Below are positions 22,902 to 32,550 of a stretch of 64,000 nucleotides of DNA, one piece after another. The translations under genes and the position numbers were made by a program. The DNA lies in the NCBI GenBank assembly GCA_039519185.1, contig CM076846.1:109154442-109218441 (forward strand), given 5' to 3'. The stretch comes from Astragalus membranaceus. Lineage: Eukaryota; Streptophyta; Magnoliopsida; Fabales; Fabaceae. Under the pieces are notes generated by a model. The model worked only from the letters and a program-made list of their open reading frames with translations. It searched no databases and was not told the DNA's origin. Positions within the stretch are counted from its first letter, which is position 1, and the number at the start of each line of letters is the position of its first letter.

Positions 22902-24902
22902 TTAGACCGGGGTGTTGAACGGGTGCATTGCCGCGTCAGCCTCTTTTAGACGCTTTGGGATACCCATGATAGCTTGATCAGCCAGCCATGCCAACTTTGA
23001 GAATCTGTCTCTCCAATATAAGCTTTCATTCTTCAACTCTATGAAGACTTCATGGTTTTCTATCCTGCTGACCAATTCTACAAAGCGGCTCTCCCAGTGG
23101 ATACTTTCAATCTTCAGCTGGTGGTAAACTTCCTCTTGATATCTGATGTGGTCTTTCAGCTCATCAGATTTTTCATGCTCCCTTCTTAAGGCTTGTTGGT
23201 ATTCTCGGAGTATTTCTTCAATGGTCTCTTTATCCCGCCGGATACTTTTCACTTGATCTTCAAACTCAGCTATCAATATTCGAGACTCTCTCTTTGATTT
23301 CACCAACAAGCCTTGTGCGGTTTTTTCAGCAATCATTGACTCCTCCCATAACTCTTTCCATTTGTGCGCATCATCAATGGCTTGGTTCATCTTTAGGTTG
23401 CATCATTTTAGTTCTTCCTTTGCCCCTCTCAGGTATTTTTGGACCTCTTGTTTGCTCTTTTCTTCAATCTTAAGTTGTTTGCGGCTATCCTCAATGGCCA
23501 ATGACTTAGCTGCGTTTTCTTCTTCCAATTTCTGGCTTCTTAGGAGCACTTTCTCTAATTCTGCCTGTAAGTCCTTCTTTTCTTCCTCAGCTTTTGACAC
23601 TGCCATTTTGAGCTTATCTAACTCTTCGACAGTGGGAAGGGTAGGTTCAGCTATTTCTTCCTCAACCCGTAGTGCGCTTCGGTAAGGCAATCGGGTGTCT
23701 TGGATCCTTTTTTGGAGCCACTGACGAAAGGTGGGTTCCTTATCGCCGCCCCTCTTAGTAAGCTCTTGTCCCTTGCGGAAAACCATGTCCCACGCTTGAG
23801 AAATCTTCCGGAGCATGTCAACCTCTTTTGGGCTTCCCTCATGGAGGTAAAAAGGGATTAACATGTCTTCGGTGGGCGGATTTCGCATGGGGTACCCTAG
23901 CTGTCTTAGAGTCAGAGAAGGGTTGTAATTTATGCATCCTCTTGTCCCCATGAGTGGGACATTTTGAAAACTTACACACTGAAAAATTACCGTAGGCCGG
24001 TCTTTCCACCACGATGGGTGCCAACGAACCTTGTATTCATGAAGGCCCCTTAGCACTTGCAACCATTCACCGGTATTCATTGACTCCACATCACACCCTC
24101 TAGCGTCTTCAATTGGGCCTTCTACCTTAACTTTGTTGACGAAGGCATGGGTGAGAAGCCAAACATTCAAGGCTTGTAGGCAGCAGGATATCCTCTTTCC
24201 CTTTAGCTCACTATAATGAGTGAAGGTACAGTAAGTGTCTGCAAGAATGGCTGGAATTGGGTTGGTTGGGTTTTCTTCATCTTTGAAGGATAGGAATACA
24301 CCAATAGCGGTTGTGTCCACATATCTTTCAAGGCGTGGGAATAGCACAATCCCAAAGATGGTCAAAGCTAACACTTGCTTGAAAGGACCCCAATTTCTAG
24401 CATCGGCGAAGGACTTCATTTGACTTTCCAAGTACTCTTGCGGGAACCCTACAATGCAATTTCGGTTTTTCTTTTGGAGCTTCAAACTTTCCTTGCTGAT
24501 TTGTAACATTGAGGCAAGTTTCTCATCTGTGTAGTAATGCCCCTGGTACTGGTAGGGCCTAGTGTCCCGTTGAGGAAAACCAAGGATCTGCGTATATTCT
24601 TCCAGGGTAGGTGCCATTTGGAAATTTTTGAAGGTGAAGCATCTCAAAGGAGAGTCGTAGAACTGGCTCAGAGTAACAATGGCATTTGTCTGCACTTCCA
24701 ACCGTAGTAACATAATAATCTTCCCATAAGTTCTATCGAAAGACCTGCGCTCGATGGGCGGCAACCAACCCGCACATTCTCTTAAGCTAGTCAGATTGGG
24801 CTGTTTCACTGTAGGGTAGTTCAGGGTTTGAACTGCTTCACCGTCTGATCCCATATTGCCTTGCTTATGACACAATTTTGAGCCTCTTACAATTCTCGGC
24901 AA
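22902..24902 (-). pseudogene. Ogre ORF1 (extra upstream ORF, one internal stop)
   Basis: Minus-strand frame of about 667 codons, broken once by TGA at 23402-23400. The first 330 residues form a globular domain starting near residue 40 (GWLPPIERRSFDRTYGKI, then CFTFKNFQMAPTLEEYTQIL). I recognise it as the uncharacterised domain of the ORF that precedes gag in legume Ogre elements, related to plant mobile domains. The rest is Glu/Lys-rich coiled coil. Function is unknown; the position separate from and upstream of gag is diagnostic for Ogre. Confidence 0.85.
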
Positions 24903-25740
24903 CCCTAAATGAGATGAATAACATGCATGTGAGGATTTTTTTCATATTTTATGAAATAATGATGGTATATGATGGATGAAAGAATGATGTCACGCGTGTT
25001 AAAAAAAAAGGAAAAACTTGGTGATTCATCTTTGAGAAGGTGTTAACTATGGGTCACATCCTATATATTTAAAAGGAAAAAAAAGAAAGAATAATAGTAA
25101 TAATAAAACGGTTTTAGATGATTTGATTTTTTTTTTTGGGGAAAAGGAAAAAAACAATTAAAAAAAACTGTAATGATGCAGCGAGTAGGTGAAATGCCCT
25201 TGTGTCCTAAACAGGTTATGGCTTATATATAGGTCACGGTCTAGGGTCATTTACATGATCAATCTCTCAGGTGGCTCTATTCACTTCCTCACAAAGGTTT
25301 CCAGAGCTAAAATCCCCTTCATGATATGATCAACAACGATAGCGAGCTATCTGGTGTGGGATACCATGAAAGAGCATACTCTGGTTGAGACTTTCATGAG
25401 AGTCAGACAGATAAAATCTAGAATGACTGTCACTAATAATCTCCACTCGTCCTAGGTTAATTTTCAGACCCGGGTATAAGGCCCCACTCAGAAGTGTGTG
25501 AATGAACATGTGTAAGTGACGTGTGTGACACGGGCACAATACCTAGACCACACAAGCTGCAAAAGAAATACGGGTAATAGTACAAAAGTCTTCTACCCTA
25601 AGGTTCAATAAAGCCATGAATAAATAAACAAATAAAGAAAAATAAAAATGTATTGGCAAATATGAACGCTAAGGTAAAAAGTATTAAATTAACAATAATC
25701 TACACATTTAATTAAATTAGGCTTGACCCTCTTAAAAATG
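24903..25740 (-). other. Ogre 5' leader
   Basis: About 0.84 kb between the PBS and ORF1 start, AT-rich and without convincing coding sequence. Confidence 0.6.
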
Positions 25741-25758
25741 TCCCCAGTGAAGTCGCCA
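25741..25758 (-). other. Ogre primer binding site (tRNA-Arg)
   Basis: Minus-strand TGGCGACTTCACTGGGGA starts two bases after the 5' LTR. It matches the complement of the 3' end of plant tRNA-Arg(ACG) with one mismatch. tRNA-Arg priming is characteristic of Ogre. Confidence 0.8.
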
Positions 25759-25760
25759 GC

Positions 25761-28459
25761 TGTAGCGACCGAAAAATCCGAAGGAGGGGATTCTTCGTCA
25801 TTTTTGCAATGAAGCCGCCATCAATATTTATTAAATAGGAAAACATTGAAAAAAACCTTTGTTTTTGGGTTCGGGGGTCGATTATGCGCGGGGAAGGTAT
25901 TAGCACCCCACAGCATCCTTTCAAGAGAAAGGTTACCATTTAATTTAATGTGTAGAGAGAAAGTTAATTTAAAGAAAATACCTTAATTTACCTTTATATT
26001 ATTTGCAAAATTGAAGAGGAAGACTTAATAAAAAAATTTAGTTTTTTGCGATTGACAGGAGTGGGCCCCTGCTCCTACGTATCTCCAGGTGCGATGGAGA
26101 AATCAAAGCTACGTAGTTCTTGGGGTAGAAAATGTTTGTGTGTTGTTGTTTTTTATTTATTTTTGAAATCGGGAGAGGTACTCGAGACGACCAAACAAGT
26201 AAAACTCAGAGTGGTCGTCGCTCATAGCTCATTTGGAAACCAAGCTGTTATCAACGGTCAAACAAGCTAAGCTCAGAGTGACCATTAATAACAAACCAAT
26301 TTTTTGTTTAGGAAAACATTTATTCGTTATTTGAAAAAAAAAATAGGTTTGTGAGAGAAAATATTTATTTAGGGAAAAGAGTTTTTTTTTTAAAAAAAGA
26401 AACAGGGGGTGCAGTGGTAAAATAAAGGTGTAAATAAAAGGAGGGCTGTATTATTAAAACTGGAGTGTAGAGAATAGCCCAATCTCATTTTTATTGGGCT
26501 GATCCGTTTCAAAAATTCGTGGGCTTCAGAGGGGCGCGAGAAGTAAACACAGGGGGTGCTAATAGAGATCTGAAAAATAAAAAATGTGAAAAGACATAAA
26601 TGCCCTTACACCCCTACTATAAAAGCAAAAACTCAAATTTGGAAACCCTAAATCTTTCTCTCCTTCACGCGGCGCTCCTTTTCCCCAAAATACCAACCCT
26701 AATTTTTTCTTCTCTCTCTCCTTGCTGCGGCTGACCACACCCTCACCCCCCTCCTCTCCGTTTTGCCTCCTCTCCTTCAACCGATCCTCACTTTCCCCTC
26801 CCCTCACAGCCTCTCTCTCTCACCGACCCAAACCTTCGCCGCCCACCCCTTTCTTTTCTCACCAAATCGCGACACTCTCTCCTCCTCACTGACCCACTAT
26901 TTCTCTGATCTGGTTGCTGTTGGTGGTGCTGTTTGGTTCTGGGTCATCGACGGTGTGGTTACGACGGCGACGGTGATAAGGGGGAAACGAAACGGAGGGC
27001 GACACGGTGGTTGGTAGATGCGTTTGGTTGCGGGGTGATGGTCGCGATGGCTGTGAGATTTCGGTGGTTGTGGTTCGTTTTATGGCCGTGGTGCGGTTTG
27101 CGGCTGAGATGGGTGGTGACGCCGTGGGTGGTGATTTCCGGTGGCGGTGATGTGGAGGTTCCGGTCATACAACGGGGGGGAGGCTACGGTAATGGCTGTG
27201 TTTGGTTTTCTGTGTTGGTGTCTTGCGGCGGCGTGAAGGGTTTATCGGTGACAGTGGTGGCCGTTTGGTGGAGGCTGGCCGTGGGGCTACGGTGGTGACC
27301 ACCGCAAGCGGTGGCCGGAGGTAAAACCTCTCCCTTCTCTCTTTCTTATTTCGGTTCTGTTTTGGAATTTTTATTTTCCTTTCTCCTTTTTTTTTAAAAC
27401 GAAAACAGCTTATACCCTTCCCCCTATTTTCTCTACTTTCGTATTCTCTTTCTGCTACAATTTCATCATTTTGCATTTTATCTATTAAAGCATTAGTTGA
27501 TGATTTTTGGCTTGCATTTTGTTAGTCATTGTAAACAGAGAAGAAAAAAAAACTTACGCATACATACTTAAGCATAATAGTCATGTATACCTGTTGTTAT
27601 TTGCTGAATAACAGAAACAGACAAGAAGGAAAAGCTGAAGAAAATAGGAATTTACCTAGTTCTAAGCTTTTACTCTGTGCTACCCTTTATATCTGATTCT
27701 GAGTATCTCTGGAACTAGCATCAACTTAATATCAGTGTTCTATTTTTATGTGTATCTCTCTGTCTTCAACTGATTTCTGTTCATTGTATTTATAGGCAAA
27801 ATTATGGTGTAGGGGTGGTGTTGGAGCAGGGAATCAAAACCCTCAGGAGACCAAGCTGTTGCAGTGGAGCAGATTGGAGCAGTGGAGCAGCAGCTTGCAG
27901 GGTGGTGCCTGCCAATGCTGCCATGTTTTTTTGCTGAAAATGGGAGGCAAGTAAAGGGACAAGAAGAAGGAAGTTTGGGCTTGTAGCTTCATGGAGAGGG
28001 AAGGCAGCAAGTCGCAGGCTGCTGTCTTTTTTTTGGTTTTTTGCTTTATTATTTTTTGTACACTTTTTTTGCTTTTAATTAAATTTTTGTACCAACTGCC
28101 ATTAATTTTTTTTGTCCTCATGTAAATCAAAGTTGACTTTGGTTGTACCTTTTATTTTGTAAAAAAAAAAACAGTTTATAATAATAAAAACATTAATTCA
28201 GAAATTGATTTTTTTATTAGATTTTTTTTTATATAACACTAATAACAAACTAAATAATGACAATCATAATATCAATAAGCAATGAAAACCGAGTTAAACA
28301 TTCGCAACGACGAGATGCGGATCGCTTTCGCATAATAAAAAAAATGAAACGTGGCACAGCGAGAACGACGACGCGTGCACAATTAAAAGCGACTCGCATA
28401 TGCTAGGTACGAATTGAAACCATTTGCATTAATCTAACGGACAAAATTGGGGTATGACA
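25761..28459 (-). repeat. Ogre 5' LTR (right copy)
   Basis: 2,699 bp. Minus-strand TATA box CCTATAAATACA at 27785-27796, the likely genomic RNA promoter. It differs from the left LTR by roughly 25 substitutions plus small indels in homopolymer runs, by eye. Confidence 0.95.
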
Positions 28460-28610
28460 ACGGTGTATACCGACGTTGTAACCCATTTTATCTAGAGAAC
28501 GGTGTATACCGGTGGTATAAATTATCTTATCTAAAGAACGGTGTATACCGATGTTATCAATTATGTTTGCGGTGTCTACCGATTTTATTACCTATTTTAT
28601 CTTCTTTTAG
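28460..28610 (+). repeat. 39-bp minisatellite of the Tat 3' region, right part
   Basis: Continues the array cut by Ogre. GAACGGTGTATACCG begins at 28497 and 28536 (period 39), with a diverged unit near 28570. Starts with ACGGT, the right target-duplication copy. Confidence 0.8.
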
Positions 28611-28795
28611 CTGACCGAGGTTGTCGCTACCCTAAGGGGTGAGTTCGATCTGGGCCGAGTCCCGGTAAACTGCCCCGAAGGCGATCATCGTTACGTAAAA
28701 CAACTAGTTGGCCGAGGTTGCCACAACCCTAAGGGACGAGTTCGATCTGGGCCGAGTCCCGGTAAACTGCCCCTAAGGCGACGCTTACCACTTGA
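28611..28795 (+). repeat. Two-copy tandem repeat, about 97-bp unit
   Basis: GACCGAGGTTG at 28613 and GGCCGAGGTTG at 28710 start two similar units that share GAGTTCGATCTGGGCCGAGT and CCCGGTAAACTGCCCC. It belongs to the Tat 3' non-coding region. Confidence 0.75.
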
Positions 28796-29045
28796 GCGAA
28801 TCAAACGCAAGTGCACGAATGTAAGACAACAGTATAAAGGCTAAACCGAGGTAAATGAAACCGGAGGCACATTAAAATACATTTCTATTACAAATTACCC
28901 CGGATACGGCCGGGTCCTCTAGTTCAAAAAAGGTGGTGACATATTACAAATTCCGGTTCCGCCCGGAACCCGGGGCTTTTCTCCCCCACCGGTTCCACCC
29001 GGAACCCAAAAAGCAGCTAATCCAGAGCTTCCCCATCAACAACAG

Positions 29046-31434
29046 TCACGGCAAGGAAGGGGGAGGGTAAATGACCTCAAACGCTTCAGAGTCAGGGTAG
29101 GGCTTGACAACACGCCCGCCTTCTACGGTATGGTCCAAACGAAGAATCCCCCGGTCCAAAGGCAGAGATGGATGGATAACAGCGACTTGAGCAAGCGCTT
29201 TTTCGAAACTCTCCCTAGCCACTTCCACAGCCATCTGGGCCACCTCCACCATCTCGTTCTCCACGGCCTCGGCTTTGGCGAGCGCCTCCTGGAGCTCTTT
29301 TTCCAGTTCAGCAATCCGAGGCGATGAATCGACGCTGGACCCGACCTGGGCCTGCCTCGCTTTCACAAGATCGGCCTCGAGTTCAAAAATCCGGGCCTTC
29401 AGGGAAGAAACCACCTCTTCAGACCGCCTCTCTTGACTCTCAAGGTCTGAGATTCGGACCTCATGTTCCATGCACAAATTAAGGGCAGAGTCCCTCTCCT
29501 TTTCAAGTTTGTCCGCAACCGCCTTGAGCGCGGTCTGGTCCCTCTCCAGCACCTCATATTTCTTCTGCAGCTCCTCCCAGGCTTTCCTTTCATTGTCCCT
29601 CTCCACCAGAGCCCCTGTGATAGCAGAAACCAGGAAGTCAAGAACAGAAATAACCAAAAAGAAAAATCAAAGAGTACACCTCGGAACTTGGTGTCACCTT
29701 TTGCCTGACTCTCAGCCTCGACCCTCTGAAGCTTGGACACATCGGCCAGATACCGAAATAACCTGAGAGCCCCCTCGACCGGGTCGACCCGGGAATCCTC
29801 CACGTGCTTCTGCAGGAAGTCGGCGTCAATCGAAATACCGGAAGACCTAGAAGTTCAGTGCTTCCCATGACGACCCTTTTTAGAAGCCCGGGCGGCCGGA
29901 GCATGTGAAGTAGAAGCAGGGTCTGCTTGCGGCAGGGGACGCTCCCTTTTCCGATGTAAGAGATCCGCAGCCCGATCCTCTACACCAGCCAAGCTGGCCT
30001 CCGGGATTGTATTGATCGGAACGGCAGCAACGGGCTTTTCCTGCTGAACCCCGGCTTTCCTTTCCGCAAGAGCCGCCAAGCGGGAGAACTTGTCAGGCCC
30101 CATGCTATCTGCAAAATAAGGAAAACAAACAATGTTAAAAGAAACAGCAGTCAAAAAATTATGGGCGGGGTTATCTACCAAAAACCTACCAAGAACGGCG
30201 GCCACTTGAGATTTCTATCCGGCCCCAACCAATCAGGCCACGTCAACCCCGAATTTTTTGGGATCCCGGTAGACAATCAGGTCGGCGAAATTCGTCAAGA
30301 TCGCCAGCGAGTCCTGATCAACCGGGGATAGCGCCCTAAGCTGACGGTGTAGGAATGAGGTCGCCGGTTGAAATGAGAAAGAGACCACCCTAGTTGAAAC
30401 TTAGTGAACTCCAGTGATTTCCCGTCCGCAGAATATTGGCCGACGTGCCTCACTGCCTCCTCGTTCACGGGCTCGACAAAAAAGTACTTGTTCTTCCAGT
30501 TCTTTAGAGAATCGGAATAGGGCATGAAAATCTTTACGCCCCTCCTAGCCCGGAAGCTCACGTGCTCCCACCGATCCTTGGTGCCATCCTCATGCCTCCG
30601 GTTAACCTCAAAAAGGTGGAAGAACAGGTCGCAGGAGATTGGCCTCCCCAAATGAATGCACATCAACTCGAAAGCCCGGAGGAACGCCCATGAGTTGGGA
30701 TGTAGTTGGGAAGGAGCGAGGTTCAAGATCTCCAAAGCCTCTTGCTGAAAGGCGGTGAAAGGGGGCTAATATGCATATCAAGGATCGTCACCCCGTACAT
30801 AACAAATTTCAGAGCTTTCGGCCAGACAGCTACGTGTTGGTCTTCAGCCATTCCCTCCACGTTCCAAATCTGATCCTTCTGGGAAAGGCGATTGACAAAG
30901 AAACTCATGTCATCCCCGGTCCTATAGAGGGATGAAATCCCCCTCAACGTCTCCAACACCCATGAATACTCCCGGGGAACAGTGAGAGGCTGGGACAAGA
31001 GAACATCGACCGGCCCTACTCCGGCTCGTGGGTATTGGTCGGAATCACCTTCTTCATACGTAGGGTCCCCGCGATGCCCAAGACCGTCTTCATTATTGCG
31101 ACTCTCAGCAACCTCCGCCTCACTCTCATCTGAGCTCCAGCTAGTACTTCCCTGTTCTCCACAGTCGAGCTCGGCGTCAGAATCCTCCGAATCAAGGACC
31201 ACTACCTCTGTGTTATCTTCATCCACCGGCTCGTTGCTCGGAACCCCGGGAGAGCGGTCTTCTGCGTGAGTAGGAGCAGAGTCCAAGTCGTCTTGAACCT
31301 CGGGAACAACCGACCCGGGGGGACTAGCACGAATTTCCATCGACTCTCCAATACCGGAAGCCATTGTTTTTGCGAGATTAGGGCGATCTGAGTCAGCAAC
31401 CCGACGGGTTTGTTTTGTCCTCGCCAGATCGATC
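29046..31434 (-). pseudogene. Antisense gene of the Tat element (PF04195-like), degenerate
   Basis: Minus-strand gene inside the outer element, opposite to gag-pol. The N-terminal part from 31434 is acidic (Glu/Asp/Ser). The central part matches the putative gypsy-type transposon domain PF04195 (LAPSQLHPNSWAFLRAFEL near 30715-30660). The C-terminal part (29614-29046) is coiled coil. Introns are visible: one before 31434, GTAGGT at about 30196 to TTTTGCAG at about 30113, and 29679-29615. Damage: one-base frameshifts near 30765 and 30330, and in-frame stops TGA and TAG near 30240-30215 and TGA near 29857, each where Trp is plausible. The protein's function is unknown. Confidence 0.8.
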
Positions 31435-31601
31435 CTGCAGAAATGGGGGCTTGACGAGTCAGGTTGATACGTAAACAGTGGGTCCACAACCAAGTCGGAA
31501 CCCGACCTGACGACCCCCACTCTGTATCTATAAATACGGGTCCGGAGAGAACCCGGCCGTGATCTAAAGCCGGAAGCAATAAAGAAAAGGAGGAAACTAA
31601 C
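31435..31601 (-). other. 5' intron of the Tat antisense gene
   Basis: Donor CAAG|GTTAGT at 31601 and acceptor TTTCTGCAG ending at 31435 (167 bp). The leader exon lies between about 31740 and 31602. Confidence 0.55.
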
Positions 31602-31769
31602 CTTGTGAAAAAGGAAGCTCGTCGAACACTTGAAGCAGGTCGCGAACAGCAAAGGTCTCACCGTGACTCAGCACAACTCTGAAAGGCGAAATAAGCTCCG
31701 GAACGACTTTAAGATCGGAAGCGGAGCAATTCGCAGAAAACAGTCCAAAATAAGGGGGATCCCCCCTTC

Positions 31770-31778
31770 TATTTATAG
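31770..31778 (-). promoter_or_regulatory. TATA box of the Tat antisense gene
   Basis: Minus-strand CCCTATAAATAGAAG, a canonical plant TATA box about 170 bp upstream of the predicted first donor. It would place the start site near 31740, inside the element and not in an LTR. Confidence 0.6.
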
Positions 31779-32120
31779 GGAGCAAGAAGGCCACGGATGG
31801 GCCTGGGCCTAGGCTGCGTTTTCCAAAGCTAGCCCCTAGGCAGGCGCGTCGTTCCAAGCGTCATCATTACCCTAATCATCCTCGAACGACGCATCCCATC
31901 AATGACGTTGCTAGCTGGCACAGAAATCAAGACACAGCTATGCCGGATCGCTTCGTTTCTCTCGGCTCGCCCCGGTCTCTTGACCCCGCCATGACTGGAA
32001 TCCCTCCAAACGAACTGAGTCCCTCAGATCGTCCCGGTATGACGTGAGTCCCTCACCCCGGAGTTTGGAAGGGGCGACACGAACTCTAAAGCATCAAGTC
32101 TAGCTCGCCTTAAGGCGACC
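31779..32120. other. Tat non-coding region before the PPT
   Basis: GC-rich sequence upstream of the antisense TATA box and before the 3' LTR. No ORF or repeat of note. Confidence 0.5.
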
Positions 32121-32123
32121 CGA

Positions 32124-32136
32124 CTTAGGGGGCTAC
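32124..32136 (+). other. Tat polypurine tract
   Basis: CTTAGGGGGCTAC abuts the 3' LTR, the usual form and place of a PPT in this group. Confidence 0.75.
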
Positions 32137-32479
32137 TGTTACGGATTGGGCCTCAATGGCCAATCCACCAAAAAGGCCCAATAGCAAAGGACCCAATTCA
32201 TTCAACGGTGGAGATCGCAGACCTAGATCCAATGGCCCTCCTCCACTCCAGATATCTATAAATAAGCATTGATTGCTATCATTAATGGTACTCATCTCTC
32301 ACATACTCTCACTTGTAATTGACTCACTCACTGACTTGAGCGTCGGAGTGTCATTGCAGGTACCACCCCACCTCGGATCGGAGGACCAACTCGGACTGAC
32401 CAAGGACATAAGTACCAACTATCTCGGACCGGACTACTTATCCAAGACCGGATACATAGCCGTAGATACGGTACCGAAC

Positions 32480-32480
<1 letters not shown>
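32137..32480 (+). repeat. Tat 3' LTR
   Basis: 344 bp, about 98% identical to the 5' LTR. TATAAATA at 32257-32264. Followed by ATAAT, the right target duplication. Confidence 0.93.
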
Positions 32481-32549
<69 letters not shown>

Positions 32550-32550
32550 T
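32481..32550. repeat. (AAT)n microsatellite, right half
   Basis: About 23 AAT units. Continues the tract at 4879-4940 that was split by the Tat element. Confidence 0.9.

Larger units (their letters stand above)
11068..28459 (-). mobile_element. Ogre-type Ty3/gypsy retrotransposon (inner element)
   Basis: Minus-strand element of 17,392 bp. It has 2.70-kb LTRs ending TG...CA, the 5-bp target duplication ACGGT (11063-11067 and 28460-28464), a tRNA-Arg primer site, a PPT, a large extra ORF upstream of gag, gag-pro, an apparent intron, and RT-RNase H-integrase. Extra ORF1, tRNA-Arg primer, intron between protease and RT, and large size together define the Ogre branch of the Tat lineage, best known from legumes. 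Several nonsense codons and one frameshift make the copy non-autonomous. Confidence 0.93.
4941..32480 (+). mobile_element. Tat-lineage Ty3/gypsy retrotransposon (outer element)
   Basis: Complete element with 344-bp LTRs (4941-5284 and 32137-32480), target duplication ATAAT on both sides (4936-4940 and 32481-32485), a primer site, gag-pro-RT-RNase H-integrase on the plus strand, and a minus-strand gene between integrase and 3' LTR. The antisense gene and the absence of a chromodomain after integrase place it in the Tat group (Retand-like) of non-chromovirus gypsy elements. Without the nested Ogre (17,392 bp plus a 5-bp duplication) it measures about 10.14 kb. The polyprotein is broken by a frameshift and a stop codon, so the copy is not autonomous. 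Confidence 0.9.
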
